Source of the DNA: Actinoplanes sp. M2I2
Lineage (GTDB): Bacteria > Actinomycetota > Actinomycetes > Mycobacteriales > Micromonosporaceae
Length of the DNA: 64,000 nucleotides
Direction of reading: 5' to 3'
Assembly: GCF_023544445.1 (NCBI RefSeq)
Contig: NZ_JALPVJ010000002.1
Location: forward strand, 700,573-764,572
The notes beneath the pieces are model-generated. The model made no database searches and had not been told where the DNA came from. It saw only the letters and a list, made by a program, of their open reading frames with translations. Below are positions 50,796-60,000 of the stretch, piece after piece. The stretch's first letter is position 1. The number at the start of each line of letters is the position of its first letter. A program made the translations under genes and the position numbers.

Positions 50796-51917
50796 TCACT
50801 GCGCGGCGCTGCTGCCGTCCGCGTAGCGCAGCACGGCGCCGATGCCGTGCTCGAGCTGCACTTCCTCCGGCGCGACCAGGAACAGGTGCGCGTCGGTGCC
50901 GGCGATGGCCCGGACGAGCGCGGCGTCGGCCCGCACCTTGACCGGCTGGATGCCGGCCTCGCGCAGCACGTGGTCGTCGACCGAGATCATCGTCGGGTCG
51001 TCCGGGTCGATCCACAGCGTGTCGGTCGAGGACTGGTCGTCGATCAGCAGGACGGCGTCGACCTGCCCGCGCTGGAGCCGGGCCACCACGTCGGTCAGGC
51101 CGGTGCTCGCGGTGCCGTCGCCCCGCTGAGCCCGGAACCGGTCGAGGATCTGATCGGTCTGGCCGGCGGCCACCTCGGCGATCGCCTGGATCGTCACGTC
51201 GTCCAGGGCCGTCTCGTCGGCCCCGGCGGCGCGGGAGCCGGCCTCCGTGCGCACGACGCGTTCCTGCCACCGCTTGGGCAGCTGGTTGACGATGCCGTTG
51301 ACAGCGTGGACGTCCCCGCCGACGACGATGACCTCGGCGCCGACGGACTCCGCGAGGTCGGCCGCGGCCGCCGCCACGTCGCCGGCGTTGCGCTTCCAGG
51401 TCTCCTCGACCGCGTGCAGGTAGCGCAGCGTCGACCAGCCGCCGACCTTCACCTTGCGCAGCGGGAACGACTCGCTGGCGGCCACCTTCTCGTGCCGCGG
51501 GACGCCGCCGACGCTGAGCGCGTCGAGGTCACCGCCGGTGCGGTCGGCGAGCACCCGGACGTACGGGACCTCCTCGCCGCGCTGGGCCAGCAGCGGCATG
51601 ACGTGGGGCAGCGGCTCGACGAACGCCCCCTCGACGGACGGGGGAGCGTTCAGCGTCTCGACCAGCGCCACGTCGGCGCCCTGGGCGAAGACGGCGAGGC
51701 CGTACGGGCCGGGCTGGTAGGGATGCTGCCGGACGGTGTCCTCCACCGCGCCGACGGCCGCGGGATCGGCGCCCTCCTCGGTGAGCCGCTCCCGCATGGC
51801 CCGCAGACGCAGGTCGACCTCGTGGTCGGCGTTCTCCGAGGAGCGGGTCGCGTCGAGATAGACCGAGACCCACGAGCCGGGGCGGTCGAACAGGGGACGC
51901 AGGAATGCCAGATTCAT
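50796..51917 (-). CDS. baeRF (Rv2629-like) family protein, release-factor-1 fold
   Basis: 373 residues with the pattern of actinobacterial baeRF2 proteins such as Rv2629: an N-terminal domain (FDRPGSWVSVYLDATRSSENAD, then LPHVMPLLAQRGEEVPYVRVLADRTG), a central helix-strand part (VIVVGGDVHAVNGIVNQLPKRWQERVV) and a C-terminal domain (ISVDDHVLREAGIQPVKVRADAALVRAI). These are related to eukaryotic release factor 1/Dom34 and are thought to act on stalled or dormant ribosomes; direct function is not proven. ATG 51917 (MNLAFLRPLF) is used. Gap of 84 bp to the kinase gene. Confidence 0.82.
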   Translation of the reverse strand: MNLAFLRPLFDRPGSWVSVYLDATRSSENADHEVDLRLRAMRERLTEEGADPAAVGAVEDTVRQHPYQPGPYGLAVFAQGADVALVETLNAPPSVEGAFVEPLPHVMPLLAQRGEEVPYVRVLADRTGGDLDALSVGGVPRHEKVAASESFPLRKVKVGGWSTLRYLHAVEETWKRNAGDVAAAAADLAESVGAEVIVVGGDVHAVNGIVNQLPKRWQERVVRTEAGSRAAGADETALDDVTIQAIAEVAAGQTDQILDRFRAQRGDGTASTGLTDVVARLQRGQVDAVLLIDDQSSTDTLWIDPDDPTMISVDDHVLREAGIQPVKVRADAALVRAIAGTDAHLFLVAPEEVQLEHGIGAVLRYADGSSAAQ

Positions 51918-52015
51918 GACGTGCACCTTCCGCTGGGACTGGACCACCCGGGGCTACCCACGATGTGCGGGAGTTCACCGCCGCGAGACCAGAGACACCG
52001 CAGAGGGTGCTCCGA

Positions 52016-52312
52016 TCAGGCGCCCATCCGGATGAGGGCGTTGCCGCCCAGCATGAGCAGGTCGGCCCCGGCCACCAGGGCCAGGCTCAGGTGCAGGTGG
52101 CGGCTGGCGGTCTCGGGGTCGGTGCCGCGGATGCCCCGCAGGGCGAAGACCCCGGCCGCGATCACCAGCGGGACGCCGCCGATCAGCAGCAGGCCGACCG
52201 GGCCGGGCGTGTGACCGCCGGTCACCAGCAGCGTCAGCATCACCGTCGGCACGATGCCGAAGACCACCACGGCGATCACGCTGTACCACCGCAGCGACCT
52301 TGTCGCTTCCAT
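52016..52312 (-). CDS. Small three-helix membrane protein
   Basis: 98 residues with three hydrophobic helices (YSVIAVVVFGIVPTVMLTLLV, VGLLLIGGVPLVIAAGVFAL, LHLSLALVAGADLLMLGGNAL). No family is recognised. ATG 52312 (MEATRSLRW) is preferred; in-frame GTG 52333 adds seven residues. It lies upstream of the baeRF gene on the same strand (98-bp gap). Confidence 0.65.
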   Translation of the reverse strand: MEATRSLRWYSVIAVVVFGIVPTVMLTLLVTGGHTPGPVGLLLIGGVPLVIAAGVFALRGIRGTDPETASRHLHLSLALVAGADLLMLGGNALIRMGA

Positions 52313-52486
52313 CTCAGCCACTTCCGACCCCACACTCGACGATCTTCATCCCGGCCCGCACGGCGGAGGCGATGCGGACTTCACCCCCTGAATTCTGACG
52401 GCTCCGGCCGGCCGGCCCGCCCACGGGTATGGCCCGGCCATCAGCCGCCCTGGTGGCGGCCGGGGTCATCGCGATCGGGGTGGCTT

Positions 52487-52777
52487 TCATCGTTCTGGCT
52501 CCAGCGCCCGCAGACCCTCCTCCCAGCGGGCCCGCCGCTCGTCGGGGGACTGCTCCCACCACGGGGTGCCGCGCTCGCCCAGAGCCACCTTGGCCAGCTG
52601 CACCCGGGCGCGGGCCGGAGCCGGGTCCTGACCCGAGCGCTTCAGCGTGCCCACGTCGCGCCGCGCGGCCATGAGCGCCTTGCGCAACTCGGCGGCCACC
52701 TCCTCGGGGATGGCGGGGTCGGTCGCGCGCCACCGCCGGCCGTCGATGACGATGTACCGCTCGTCTTCGCTGCTCAC
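52487..52777 (-). CDS. Conserved actinobacterial hypothetical protein (96 aa), leaderless
   Basis: A soluble, charged, helical protein (MSSEDERYIVIDGRRWRATD, then ELRKALMAARRDVGTLK and WWEQSPDERRARWEEGL). The Trp-rich end and Arg-rich helices recur in a small actinobacterial family of unknown role. GTG 52777 lies six bases after TACAGT, a good -10, so the mRNA probably starts at the GTG. It is divergent from the radical SAM gene. A short plus-strand frame inside it is not a separate gene. Confidence 0.65.
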   Translation of the reverse strand: MSSEDERYIVIDGRRWRATDPAIPEEVAAELRKALMAARRDVGTLKRSGQDPAPARARVQLAKVALGERGTPWWEQSPDERRARWEEGLRALEPER

Positions 52778-52938
52778 CTCCGTACTGTAGGGCTCGCCCC
52801 GGCATCTGCCGGCCACCCGGATGTAAGGGGCGCGGGTGGCGAGTGACGTGACGCACGGCGCATCCGTTTGCCGCCGCTGTGACCCAGGTTGCAGTGTGGG
52901 GGAGGATGAAGCGGCAGGCTGTTGATCAGGAGGGGCCC

Positions 52939-54270
52939 ATGCGGTCACGCACCGACGTAGTCGAAGACTTGATGGCACGCTTTCCGCACGTTCCGCGAGA
53001 GGCCGTGGTCAAGGAGGACCTGCTGCGCGGCGGGCTGGCGTTCGACGACTCGGCGCTGACCGACAACGAGCACGGCGACGTCAAGCCGAAGTCCTACTTC
53101 ATCTTCTCGTTCGACCACCGCACCCTCCCCGAGCTGGGCACGGCCGCGCTGCGCCGCCCGCCGGAGGAGATCGTGCTCACCGGCGGCCCCTACGACTTCC
53201 GCCGGACGGTGGTGTCGGTCCGCGTCAACCCGACCTCGCCCTACCGCGTCAAGACCGACGACGACGGCGTCATGCACCTCTACCTCGACGGCAAGCCGAT
53301 CGCCGACGTCGGGCTGCCGCCGATGCCCGACTACTACCGGCACACGCTGGCCAACGGCAAGCGGGTGATGGAGGTGGCCCCGACGATCCAGTGGGGCTAC
53401 CTGATCTACCTGACCGCCTTCCGGGTCTGCCAGTACTTCGGGGCCAAGGAGGAGTGCCAGTACTGCGACATCAACCACAACTGGCGCCAGCACAAGGCGG
53501 CCGGGCGGCCCTACACCGGGGTCAAGCCGATCGACGAGATCCTCGAGGCGCTCGCGATCATCGACAAGCACGACACCGCCCGGACGTCGCAGGCCTACAC
53601 GCTCACCGGCGGCAGCATCACCTCGCAGGTGCAGGGCAAGGCCGAGGCCGACTTCTACGGCCAGTACGCCCAGGCCATCGAGGAGCGCTTCCCCGGGCGG
53701 TGGATCGGCAAGGTGGTCGCCCAGGCGCTGCCCCGGGCCGACGTCCAGCGCTTCAAGGACTACGGCATCCAGATCTACCACCCCAACTACGAGGTGTGGG
53801 ACAAGAAGCTGTTCGAGCTCTACTGCCCCGGCAAGGAGCGCTACGTGGGCCGCGAGGAGTGGCACCGCCGCATCCTCGACTCGGCCGAGGTGTTCGGGCC
53901 GCGCAATGTGATCCCCAACTTCGTGGCCGGTGTCGAGATGGCGGCGCCGCACGGCTTCACCACCGTGAACGAGGCGATCGACTCGACCGCCGAGGGCCTG
54001 CAGTACTTCATGTCGCGCGGCATCACGCCGCGGTTCACCACCTGGTGCCCCGAGCCGACGACCCCGCTGGGCAAGTCCAACCCCGAGGGCGCCCCGCTGG
54101 AATACCACGTGCGGCTCCTGGAGACGTACCGCGCGGTCATGGACGCCAACGGCCTGTCGAGCCCGCCCGGGTACGGCCCGGCCGGAGCCGGCCGGGCCGT
54201 GTTCTCGGTGAGCTCGTTCATGGACTCGCTGCCCGCGAACGACGAGACGGCGGAGGTCACCGCCAGGTGA
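52939..54270 (+). CDS. Radical SAM-type protein with an atypical CX8CX2C cluster motif
   Basis: 443 residues. Around residues 147-300 the protein has a radical SAM-like core: PTIQWGYLIYLTAFRVC, then C173 and C176 in EECQYCDINHNW. The three cysteines are C164, C173 and C176, so the first gap is eight residues instead of three. The C-x-aromatic-C part is normal. The GGS-type segment YTLTGGSITSQVQG follows at the expected distance. A long N-terminal region (1-145) is unlike common family members. Substrate unknown. ATG 52939 follows CAGGAGGGG. Its last 14 bp overlap the convergent pectate lyase gene. Confidence 0.78.
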   Translation: MRSRTDVVEDLMARFPHVPREAVVKEDLLRGGLAFDDSALTDNEHGDVKPKSYFIFSFDHRTLPELGTAALRRPPEEIVLTGGPYDFRRTVVSVRVNPTSPYRVKTDDDGVMHLYLDGKPIADVGLPPMPDYYRHTLANGKRVMEVAPTIQWGYLIYLTAFRVCQYFGAKEECQYCDINHNWRQHKAAGRPYTGVKPIDEILEALAIIDKHDTARTSQAYTLTGGSITSQVQGKAEADFYGQYAQAIEERFPGRWIGKVVAQALPRADVQRFKDYGIQIYHPNYEVWDKKLFELYCPGKERYVGREEWHRRILDSAEVFGPRNVIPNFVAGVEMAAPHGFTTVNEAIDSTAEGLQYFMSRGITPRFTTWCPEPTTPLGKSNPEGAPLEYHVRLLETYRAVMDANGLSSPPGYGPAGAGRAVFSVSSFMDSLPANDETAEVTAR

Positions 54271-55657
54271 TGTCGGACTCCTGGTAGAGGCAGTTGACCC
54301 CGTCGGCGCCGCTGCCGATGTGGGAGGGCTCGCTGCCCTTCGGGACGCCCTTGTACTTGTCGCAGATCACCGTCTTGCGCGAGCTGTCGTTCAGGATGGT
54401 GATGTTGCTGAACCGGGCGGTGTCCCCCCAGTTGGTGTTGATGCCGGCCAGCACCTTGGTCGACGTGGCCCAGATCGAGTCGATGACCACGTGGCGCTGG
54501 TGGCTGGACGAGCAGTTGCCGCACGCCCGGTACAGCTTGCCGGAGTTCTGGACGTAGAAACGGCTGATGTGCACGGTTCCCGGACCGTTGTGCTGGAAGA
54601 CCTTGTCCGTGCCGGAGCGGGCGCCGCCGCCGACCACGTAGTAGTCGGTGCCACCGAGGAAGGTGGCGGCGTCCTCGCCCACGTCCTCCCACCAGACGTT
54701 CTCGAGCCGGCAGTTGCCGGCGCAGTGCACGCCGTCGCCGGCCGGCGCGCCGATGATGACGTTCTTGAGGGTGGCCCCGGGAGCCAGGTCGAAGACCGGG
54801 TCCTGGCTCTCGCTCTGGCCGCCGTCGCCGATGCAGCAGATCCGCTTCATGCCGCCGTCGTAGGTGCCGGACACCGCGATCGTGCCGTTGGGCAGGCTGA
54901 TCGAGCCGGCCGGGGTCGGCCAGGCCGGCGCGTTGCCGCCGGGACTGGTCGGTGGCGTCGTCGGACTGGCCGGCGGGCTGGTGGGCGGGCTGGTCGGGTT
55001 GGTGGGGGTCGGCGTGCTCCCGCCGCCGCCGGTGTTCACCGCGACGTCGTCGAAACCGGCCGAGGCGTACGCGGTCTGGAGCCCGATGCGACCCGAGGCG
55101 GCGACCGAGCTCGAGCCCGAGCCGACCGTGGCGCCGTCGACGGCCCCGGTGATCGTCGAGCCGCTGACCGACAGGCTCAGGGTGTACCACGTACCGGTGG
55201 CGACCGGCCGCGACGCGGTGCCCAGCACGGTGACGTTGCCGCTGTTCACGGCCTGCAGCTGGGCCTGTCCGGACGACAGGGCGAGGCGATAGAACGTGGT
55301 CGAGCTCTTCGACCGGGCGAGCAGACCGGCGAAGCCGCCGGAGCCGAACGCGAGCGGCTTGACCCGGGCCGTGACGGTGTAGTCGGTCCAGCTCGTCGCG
55401 CCGGCGAACTGCCGCGCGTTCTCGCTGCCCGCGTTCGTCTGGCGCAGACTCTGGCTGCCGTCCGCGACGACCGTCCAGGTGCCGCCCGACTTCGACCAGC
55501 CGCTGCTGCCGCTCTCGAAGTCCGCGCTGAACACGGTCGCGGCGTAGGCCGAGTGGTTCGCGCCGACGGCGGTCACCAGGAGAGCGGCCGCCGCGGCGAG
55601 CCCGCTCGCTAACGCCGGTCTCCGCCAGCGTTTGCCGCTGAGGGTGAGCGATGACAT
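54257..55657 (-). CDS. Secreted pectate lyase, PL3 family, with an N-terminal sugar-binding-like domain
   Basis: 466 residues: a Sec signal (about 1-38, cut after SAYA), a beta-sandwich domain (about 40-210, FSADFESGSSGWSKSGGTW) like family laminin-G/CBM domains, a Pro/Thr/Ser linker of about 45 residues, and a PL3 catalytic domain (SGTYDGGMKRICCIGDGGQ, then GVHCAGNCRLENVWWEDVGEDAATF, ending VICDKYKGVPKGSEP). PL3 enzymes cut pectate by beta-elimination with calcium. ATG 55657 follows GGAGGAA. Three palindromes upstream (55684-55791) suggest sugar-dependent control. Confidence 0.88.
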   Translation of the reverse strand: MSSLTLSGKRWRRPALASGLAAAAALLVTAVGANHSAYAATVFSADFESGSSGWSKSGGTWTVVADGSQSLRQTNAGSENARQFAGATSWTDYTVTARVKPLAFGSGGFAGLLARSKSSTTFYRLALSSGQAQLQAVNSGNVTVLGTASRPVATGTWYTLSLSVSGSTITGAVDGATVGSGSSSVAASGRIGLQTAYASAGFDDVAVNTGGGGSTPTPTNPTSPPTSPPASPTTPPTSPGGNAPAWPTPAGSISLPNGTIAVSGTYDGGMKRICCIGDGGQSESQDPVFDLAPGATLKNVIIGAPAGDGVHCAGNCRLENVWWEDVGEDAATFLGGTDYYVVGGGARSGTDKVFQHNGPGTVHISRFYVQNSGKLYRACGNCSSSHQRHVVIDSIWATSTKVLAGINTNWGDTARFSNITILNDSSRKTVICDKYKGVPKGSEPSHIGSGADGVNCLYQESDITWR

Positions 55658-55683
55658 GGGGGTTCCTCCGGTGGCTAGAGGCG

Positions 55684-55708
55684 GTGCCACTGCAACTTGC
55701 AGTGGCAC
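55684..55708. promoter_or_regulatory. 25-bp perfect inverted repeat (12-1-12) before the pectate lyase gene
   Basis: GTGCCACTGCAA (55684-55695), one base, then TTGCAGTGGCAC (55697-55708). It starts 27 bp upstream of the pectate lyase ATG. It could be an operator or a hairpin in the leader; the long perfect arms are unusual for an operator. Confidence 0.65.
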
Positions 55709-55719
55709 GTTTGCACTGG

Positions 55720-55733
55720 GGAAAGCGCTTTCC
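55720..55733. promoter_or_regulatory. LacI-type palindrome GGAAAGCGCTTTCC
   Basis: A 14-bp perfect palindrome with the central CG of LacI-family operators, in the promoter region of the leftward pectate lyase gene. Together with 55778-55791 it may form a paired operator. Confidence 0.6.
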
Positions 55734-55777
55734 TCCGCCGGATGCTAGGCCCGTCTCACATCGACTGTCAACGATGC

Positions 55778-55791
55778 CGGGAGCGCTCCCG
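55778..55791. promoter_or_regulatory. CebR-like palindrome CGGGAGCGCTCCCG
   Basis: A 14-bp perfect palindrome whose core GGGAGCGCTCCC equals the core of the CebR box known from cellulose and cello-oligosaccharide genes in actinobacteria. It is about 120 bp upstream of the pectate lyase ATG. Binding by a CebR-like LacI protein is an inference. Confidence 0.65.
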
Positions 55792-56068
55792 CTGCCCTCG
55801 CGCGGCGGTGCCGACAGTTTGTCCTTTTGCACTCGGAGTTGTAGACGTCGAGGCCTGCCCACCATGCGTTGGACGTGCGGCGATTGCTATGGGTGAGCAG
55901 ACGCGACGTGACTGGCGAGCGACGGAAAGCGTTTTGGGAGGTGCTTTACGGGGCTCTTTATTCCGATTCCCGGAGCGCTTGACTGGTCAGGGCAGCCATT
56001 TTCGAGATCATCATCGGTTGATCACCGCAACCATTTCTGAGCTGGTCGAACTGGCGTCCTGCGCCATT

Positions 56069-56106
56069 GTCAACCCTTTCTTCCGTACGGGGGAAAGGGT
56101 GTTGAC
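56069..56106. promoter_or_regulatory. Interrupted inverted repeat just before the membrane-protein gene
   Basis: GTCAACCCTTTC (56069-56080) and GAAAGGGTGTTGAC (56093-56106) pair with a 2-base bulge across the loop TTCCGTACGGGG. The right arm ends just before GTG 56110, so a leader hairpin or operator may control that gene. The rest of the 452-bp gap 55658-56109 holds the lyase operators and no supported gene. Confidence 0.5.
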
Positions 56107-56109
56107 CGG

Positions 56110-56913
56110 GTGAGCAGGATGTGGGTCGTGGCAACGGAGACAACCGACCTCACCAGAACGCGACGACGGCGCCGCGCCGCCCGCCCGGGCTACGCACCGT
56201 CATCGCCCCGCCATTCGTACGAGATCCCCGGCGAGCCCGCCGCGCCGGTCGCCCGGGGCCAGGCCATCCAGGCGCTGACCCGCGACGTCCTCATCCGCCG
56301 ATCCCTCGAGGTGTCGCCCAACGGCTTCATCACCATCGTCAGCATCATCCAGGGCGTCGCCCTGGCGCTGCTGGCCGAGAACACGTTCGAAAACCCCAAC
56401 CTGCTCGTCGCCGTGCAGAGCATCACCCTGGTGCTGATCTTCGTCTGCGTCTTCTACTGGTATCTGACCCTCAGCGTGCTGCTGCGCTGGGCGCCGTCCT
56501 TCCTGGACTGCTTCCTGCCGTTCGCCATCGCCGGCCTGGAGATCCCGCCCGCGTTCTTCCTCGGCGACGCCCGCGCCTGGAACCTGTGGCTGGCCATGTT
56601 CTGGTCCGGGGTGGCCGTCGGCCTGTGGATCACCAAGAAGTGGTCGCCGCCGTCCCACTTCGGCGAGGCCCGGGAAGCCCACCGCCTGCTCCACGATCTG
56701 CTGCGCCGGCTCCAGATGACCGCCGGCGTGGGCGCGCTGGCCGTCGGTTTCTGCGGCATCTTCGCCTACCTCGACTGGACCCACCAGCAGTTCTGGGGCC
56801 TGCTCGGCGCGGCCACCGTCCTGGGCACGATCGCCGTCGTCGTTCTGAGCACCGAGCACGGCGCCGCCCGCATCCACGAGCACTTCGGCGTGAGCCGCCC
56901 CCCGTTCAACTGA
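56110..56913 (+). CDS. Six-helix membrane protein of unknown function
   Basis: 267 residues with a basic N-terminal region (TRTRRRRRAARPGYAP) and about six membrane helices (ITIVSIIQGVALALLA, ITLVLIFVCVFYWYLTL, FLDCFLPFAIAGLEIPPAF, WNLWLAMFWSGVAVGLW, GVGALAVGFCGIFAYLDW, LLGAATVLGTIAVVVL). No domain is recognised. Start is uncertain: GTG 56110, ATG 56119 or GTG 56128 are in frame. It lies upstream of the hybrid kinase gene on the same strand (142-bp gap), which may contain the kinase promoter. Confidence 0.7.
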   Translation: MSRMWVVATETTDLTRTRRRRRAARPGYAPSSPRHSYEIPGEPAAPVARGQAIQALTRDVLIRRSLEVSPNGFITIVSIIQGVALALLAENTFENPNLLVAVQSITLVLIFVCVFYWYLTLSVLLRWAPSFLDCFLPFAIAGLEIPPAFFLGDARAWNLWLAMFWSGVAVGLWITKKWSPPSHFGEAREAHRLLHDLLRRLQMTAGVGALAVGFCGIFAYLDWTHQQFWGLLGAATVLGTIAVVVLSTEHGAARIHEHFGVSRPPFN

Positions 56914-57055
56914 CATGATCAGCCGCGGGCGGGGACGGTACTTGTGGCTCGACGTGGGTATAGGGCCACCCGCCCGGTGGACGGTCGGGCGCGGCGGGTT
57001 GAGTATCGTACGAGCATCGCCGCGCCGGAGGTGAGGAACGGGAGAAGCTCGCGCG

Positions 57056-60000
57056 ATGACTGAGGACGGACCGGCCGGTGCCCAGGTGTTCGCCGTCGGC
57101 GGGGACGTCGGTCGTGACCTCATGCGGGTCGACTGGCACAAGACCCCGCTGGGCCCGCCCGCGCAGTGGCCGCAGAGCCTCCAGACGGCGGTCAGCATCC
57201 TGCTCTCCTCCCGCTTCCCGATGTGGATGGCCTGGGGCCCGGAGCTGACGTTCTTCTGCAACGCCGCCTATCGCCGCGACACGCTCGGCCGCAAATATCC
57301 GTCGGCGCTCGGCCGCCCGGCCAGCGAGGTGTGGGCCGAGATCTGGGGCGACATCGGCCCGCGCATCGAGACGGTGCTGTCCACCGGCCAGGCGACGTGG
57401 GACGTGGGACTGCTGCTCTTCCTGGAGCGGTCGGGCTACACCGAGGAGACTTACCACACCTTCTCCTACAGCCCGCTGCGCGACGACGACGGCGCGCTCG
57501 TCGGCATGCTCTGCGTGGTCAGTGAGGAGACCGACCGGGTCATCGGCGAGCGGCGGATGGCCACGCTGCGCGACCTCGGATCCGACCCGAGCGTGGTGCG
57601 CACCGAGCAGCAGACGCTCGCCTTCACCGGCGCCCAGCTGGGCCGCAACCTGCGCGACCTGCCCTTCACCCTCACCTACCTGTTCGACCCCGACGGCGTA
57701 CGCCTGGCCGAGTCCACCGGCATCGCGGCCGATCACCCGGCTGCGCGGCCGGGCACCTGGCCCACCGACATCGTGGCCGGCGGCGAGTCGGTGCTCGTGC
57801 CGCTCGAGGGCGAGCTGCCCACCGGCGACTGGCCCGAGCCGCCGGCCGAGGCCCTGCTGGTGCCGCTGCTGCAGCAGGGCGGCATCCCGTACGGGTTCAT
57901 GGTCGCCGGCCTCAACCGCTACCGGGTCCTCGACGAGGGCTACCGCGGGTTCGTCGAGCTGACCGCCGGGCACGTGGCCGCCGGCATCGCCAGCGCCCGC
58001 AGCTACCAGGCCCAGCAGCGCCGGGCCGAGGAGCTCGCCGAGCTCGACCGGGCCAAGACGGCGTTCTTCTCCAACATCAGCCACGAGTTCCGCACCCCGC
58101 TGACGCTCATCATGGGGCCGCTCGAGGAGCTGCTGACCCGCACCGACCTGCCCGGCGACGACGTGCGGGCCGAGCTCGAGGTGATCCACCGCAACAGCCT
58201 GCGGCTGGGCAAGCTGGTCAACGCGCTGCTCGACTTCTCCCGGCTCGAGGCCGGCCGCATGCAGGCCCGGTTCGAGCCGGTCGACCTGGCCAACGCCACC
58301 GCCGAGCTGGCCAGTGTGTTCCGATCGGCGGTCGAGCGGGCCGGGCTGACCTTCGAGGTCGACACCCCGCCGCTGGCCCGGCCGGTCCACCTCGACCGCG
58401 GCATGTGGGAGAAGATCGTTCTCAACCTGCTCAGCAACGCCCTCAAGTTCACCTTCACCGGCGGCGTGCGCGTGACCGTCCGCGAGGAGGGCGGCGCGGC
58501 CACGGTGACGGTGGCCGACACCGGGGTCGGCGTGCCCGAGGACGAGATGCCGCGCCTGTTCGAGCGGTTCCACCGCATCGAGAACGCCCGCTCGCGCTCC
58601 AACGAGGGCAGCGGCATCGGGCTGGCGCTGGTCAAGGAACTGGTGGAGCTGCACGGCGGCACCGTCACCGCGGACAGCGCCCTGGGCCGGGGCACCACCT
58701 TCACGGTCCGGCTGCCGCTCGGCACCGGCCATCTGCCGCCGGGCGCCGTGTCGGCGGGCACCGGGCCCTCGGTCACCTCGGGCGCCGACCCGTACGTGCA
58801 GGAGGCGATGCGCTGGCTGCCGGGCGCAGCCGAGGCCGCGCCCGACATCCCGCCACCGGCCAAGTCGCCGGCCACCGTGCTGGTCGCGGACGACAACGCC
58901 GACATGCGCGACTACCTGGCCCGGCTGCTGCGCTCGGCCGGTCACGACGTGCAGACGGTCGTGGACGGGCGGGCCGCGCTCGAGGCGGCCCGCCTGCGCA
59001 ACCCCGACCTGATCGTCAGCGACGTCATGATGCCCCGGCTCGACGGACTCGAGCTGGTGGCGGCCCTGCGAGCCGACCCGCGTACGGCCGGCACGCCCGT
59101 GCTGCTGCTGTCGGCGCGCGCGGGCCAGGAGGCCTCCATCGAGGGCCTCGAGGCCGGCGCCGACGACTACCTGGTCAAGCCGTTCTCGTCGGCCGAGCTG
59201 CTGGCCCGCGTGCGCGCCAACGTCGAGCTGGCCCGGCTGCGCAACCACCACGCCCGCTGGCGCACGGCGCTGATCGACTCGCTGCAGGAGGCGTTCTTCG
59301 TCTGCGACGAGGACGGCGCGGTCATCGAGATCAACTCCACCTTCACCGACATCCTCGGGTTCAGCGCCGACGGTCTCCCGTACCCGCCGGTGCACCCGTG
59401 GTGGCCCGGCCGCGACGCCGACCCCGAAGGCCACCGGCTCGTCGAGGAGGCGTTCCGGCAGCTGGTCGGGCACACCCGCGGCACGTACACGATCCCGGTG
59501 CAGCACCGCGACGGGCACCGGTTGTGGGTGGCGGCCGCGTTCAACCAGGTCGCCGACCCCGACACCGGCCGGCACGTCATCGTCGGCACGTTCCGCGACG
59601 TCACCGCCGAGCACTACGCCGTGCAGCGCGAGAGCGCCCTGGCCGCCCTGAGCGTACGGCTGTCGCAGGCCGAAAGTCTGCCCGGCGCCCTGCACGGCGT
59701 GCTGCCCGAGCTGGGCGGCCTGTGGCAGGCCGAGCGGGTGTACGCGGCCATCTTCAACGGCGCTGCCACACCCTCGCTGATCACCACCGGCGAGCCGGCG
59801 CGCTGGGACGGCCTGACCTCCGAACGCCGCTCGGCCCTGCTCTCCCTGCGCGACAAGCCGCTGCTCACCCCGGTCGCCGAGCAGCCCGGTGGCGCCGGCA
59901 TCGCGCTCGAGCACCCCGACGGCACGATGGTCCTGCGGCTCGAGCTGCGCGAGAACAGGCCGTTCACCGAGCAGGACCAGACCCTGCTGGCCCTGCTGGC

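Noticed and set aside
52429..52674. Plus-strand 81-codon frame beginning MARPSAALVAAGVIAIG
   Set aside because: A hydrophobic start but then only Pro/Arg/Ala low-complexity sequence, antisense to the better-supported gene at 52487-52777.
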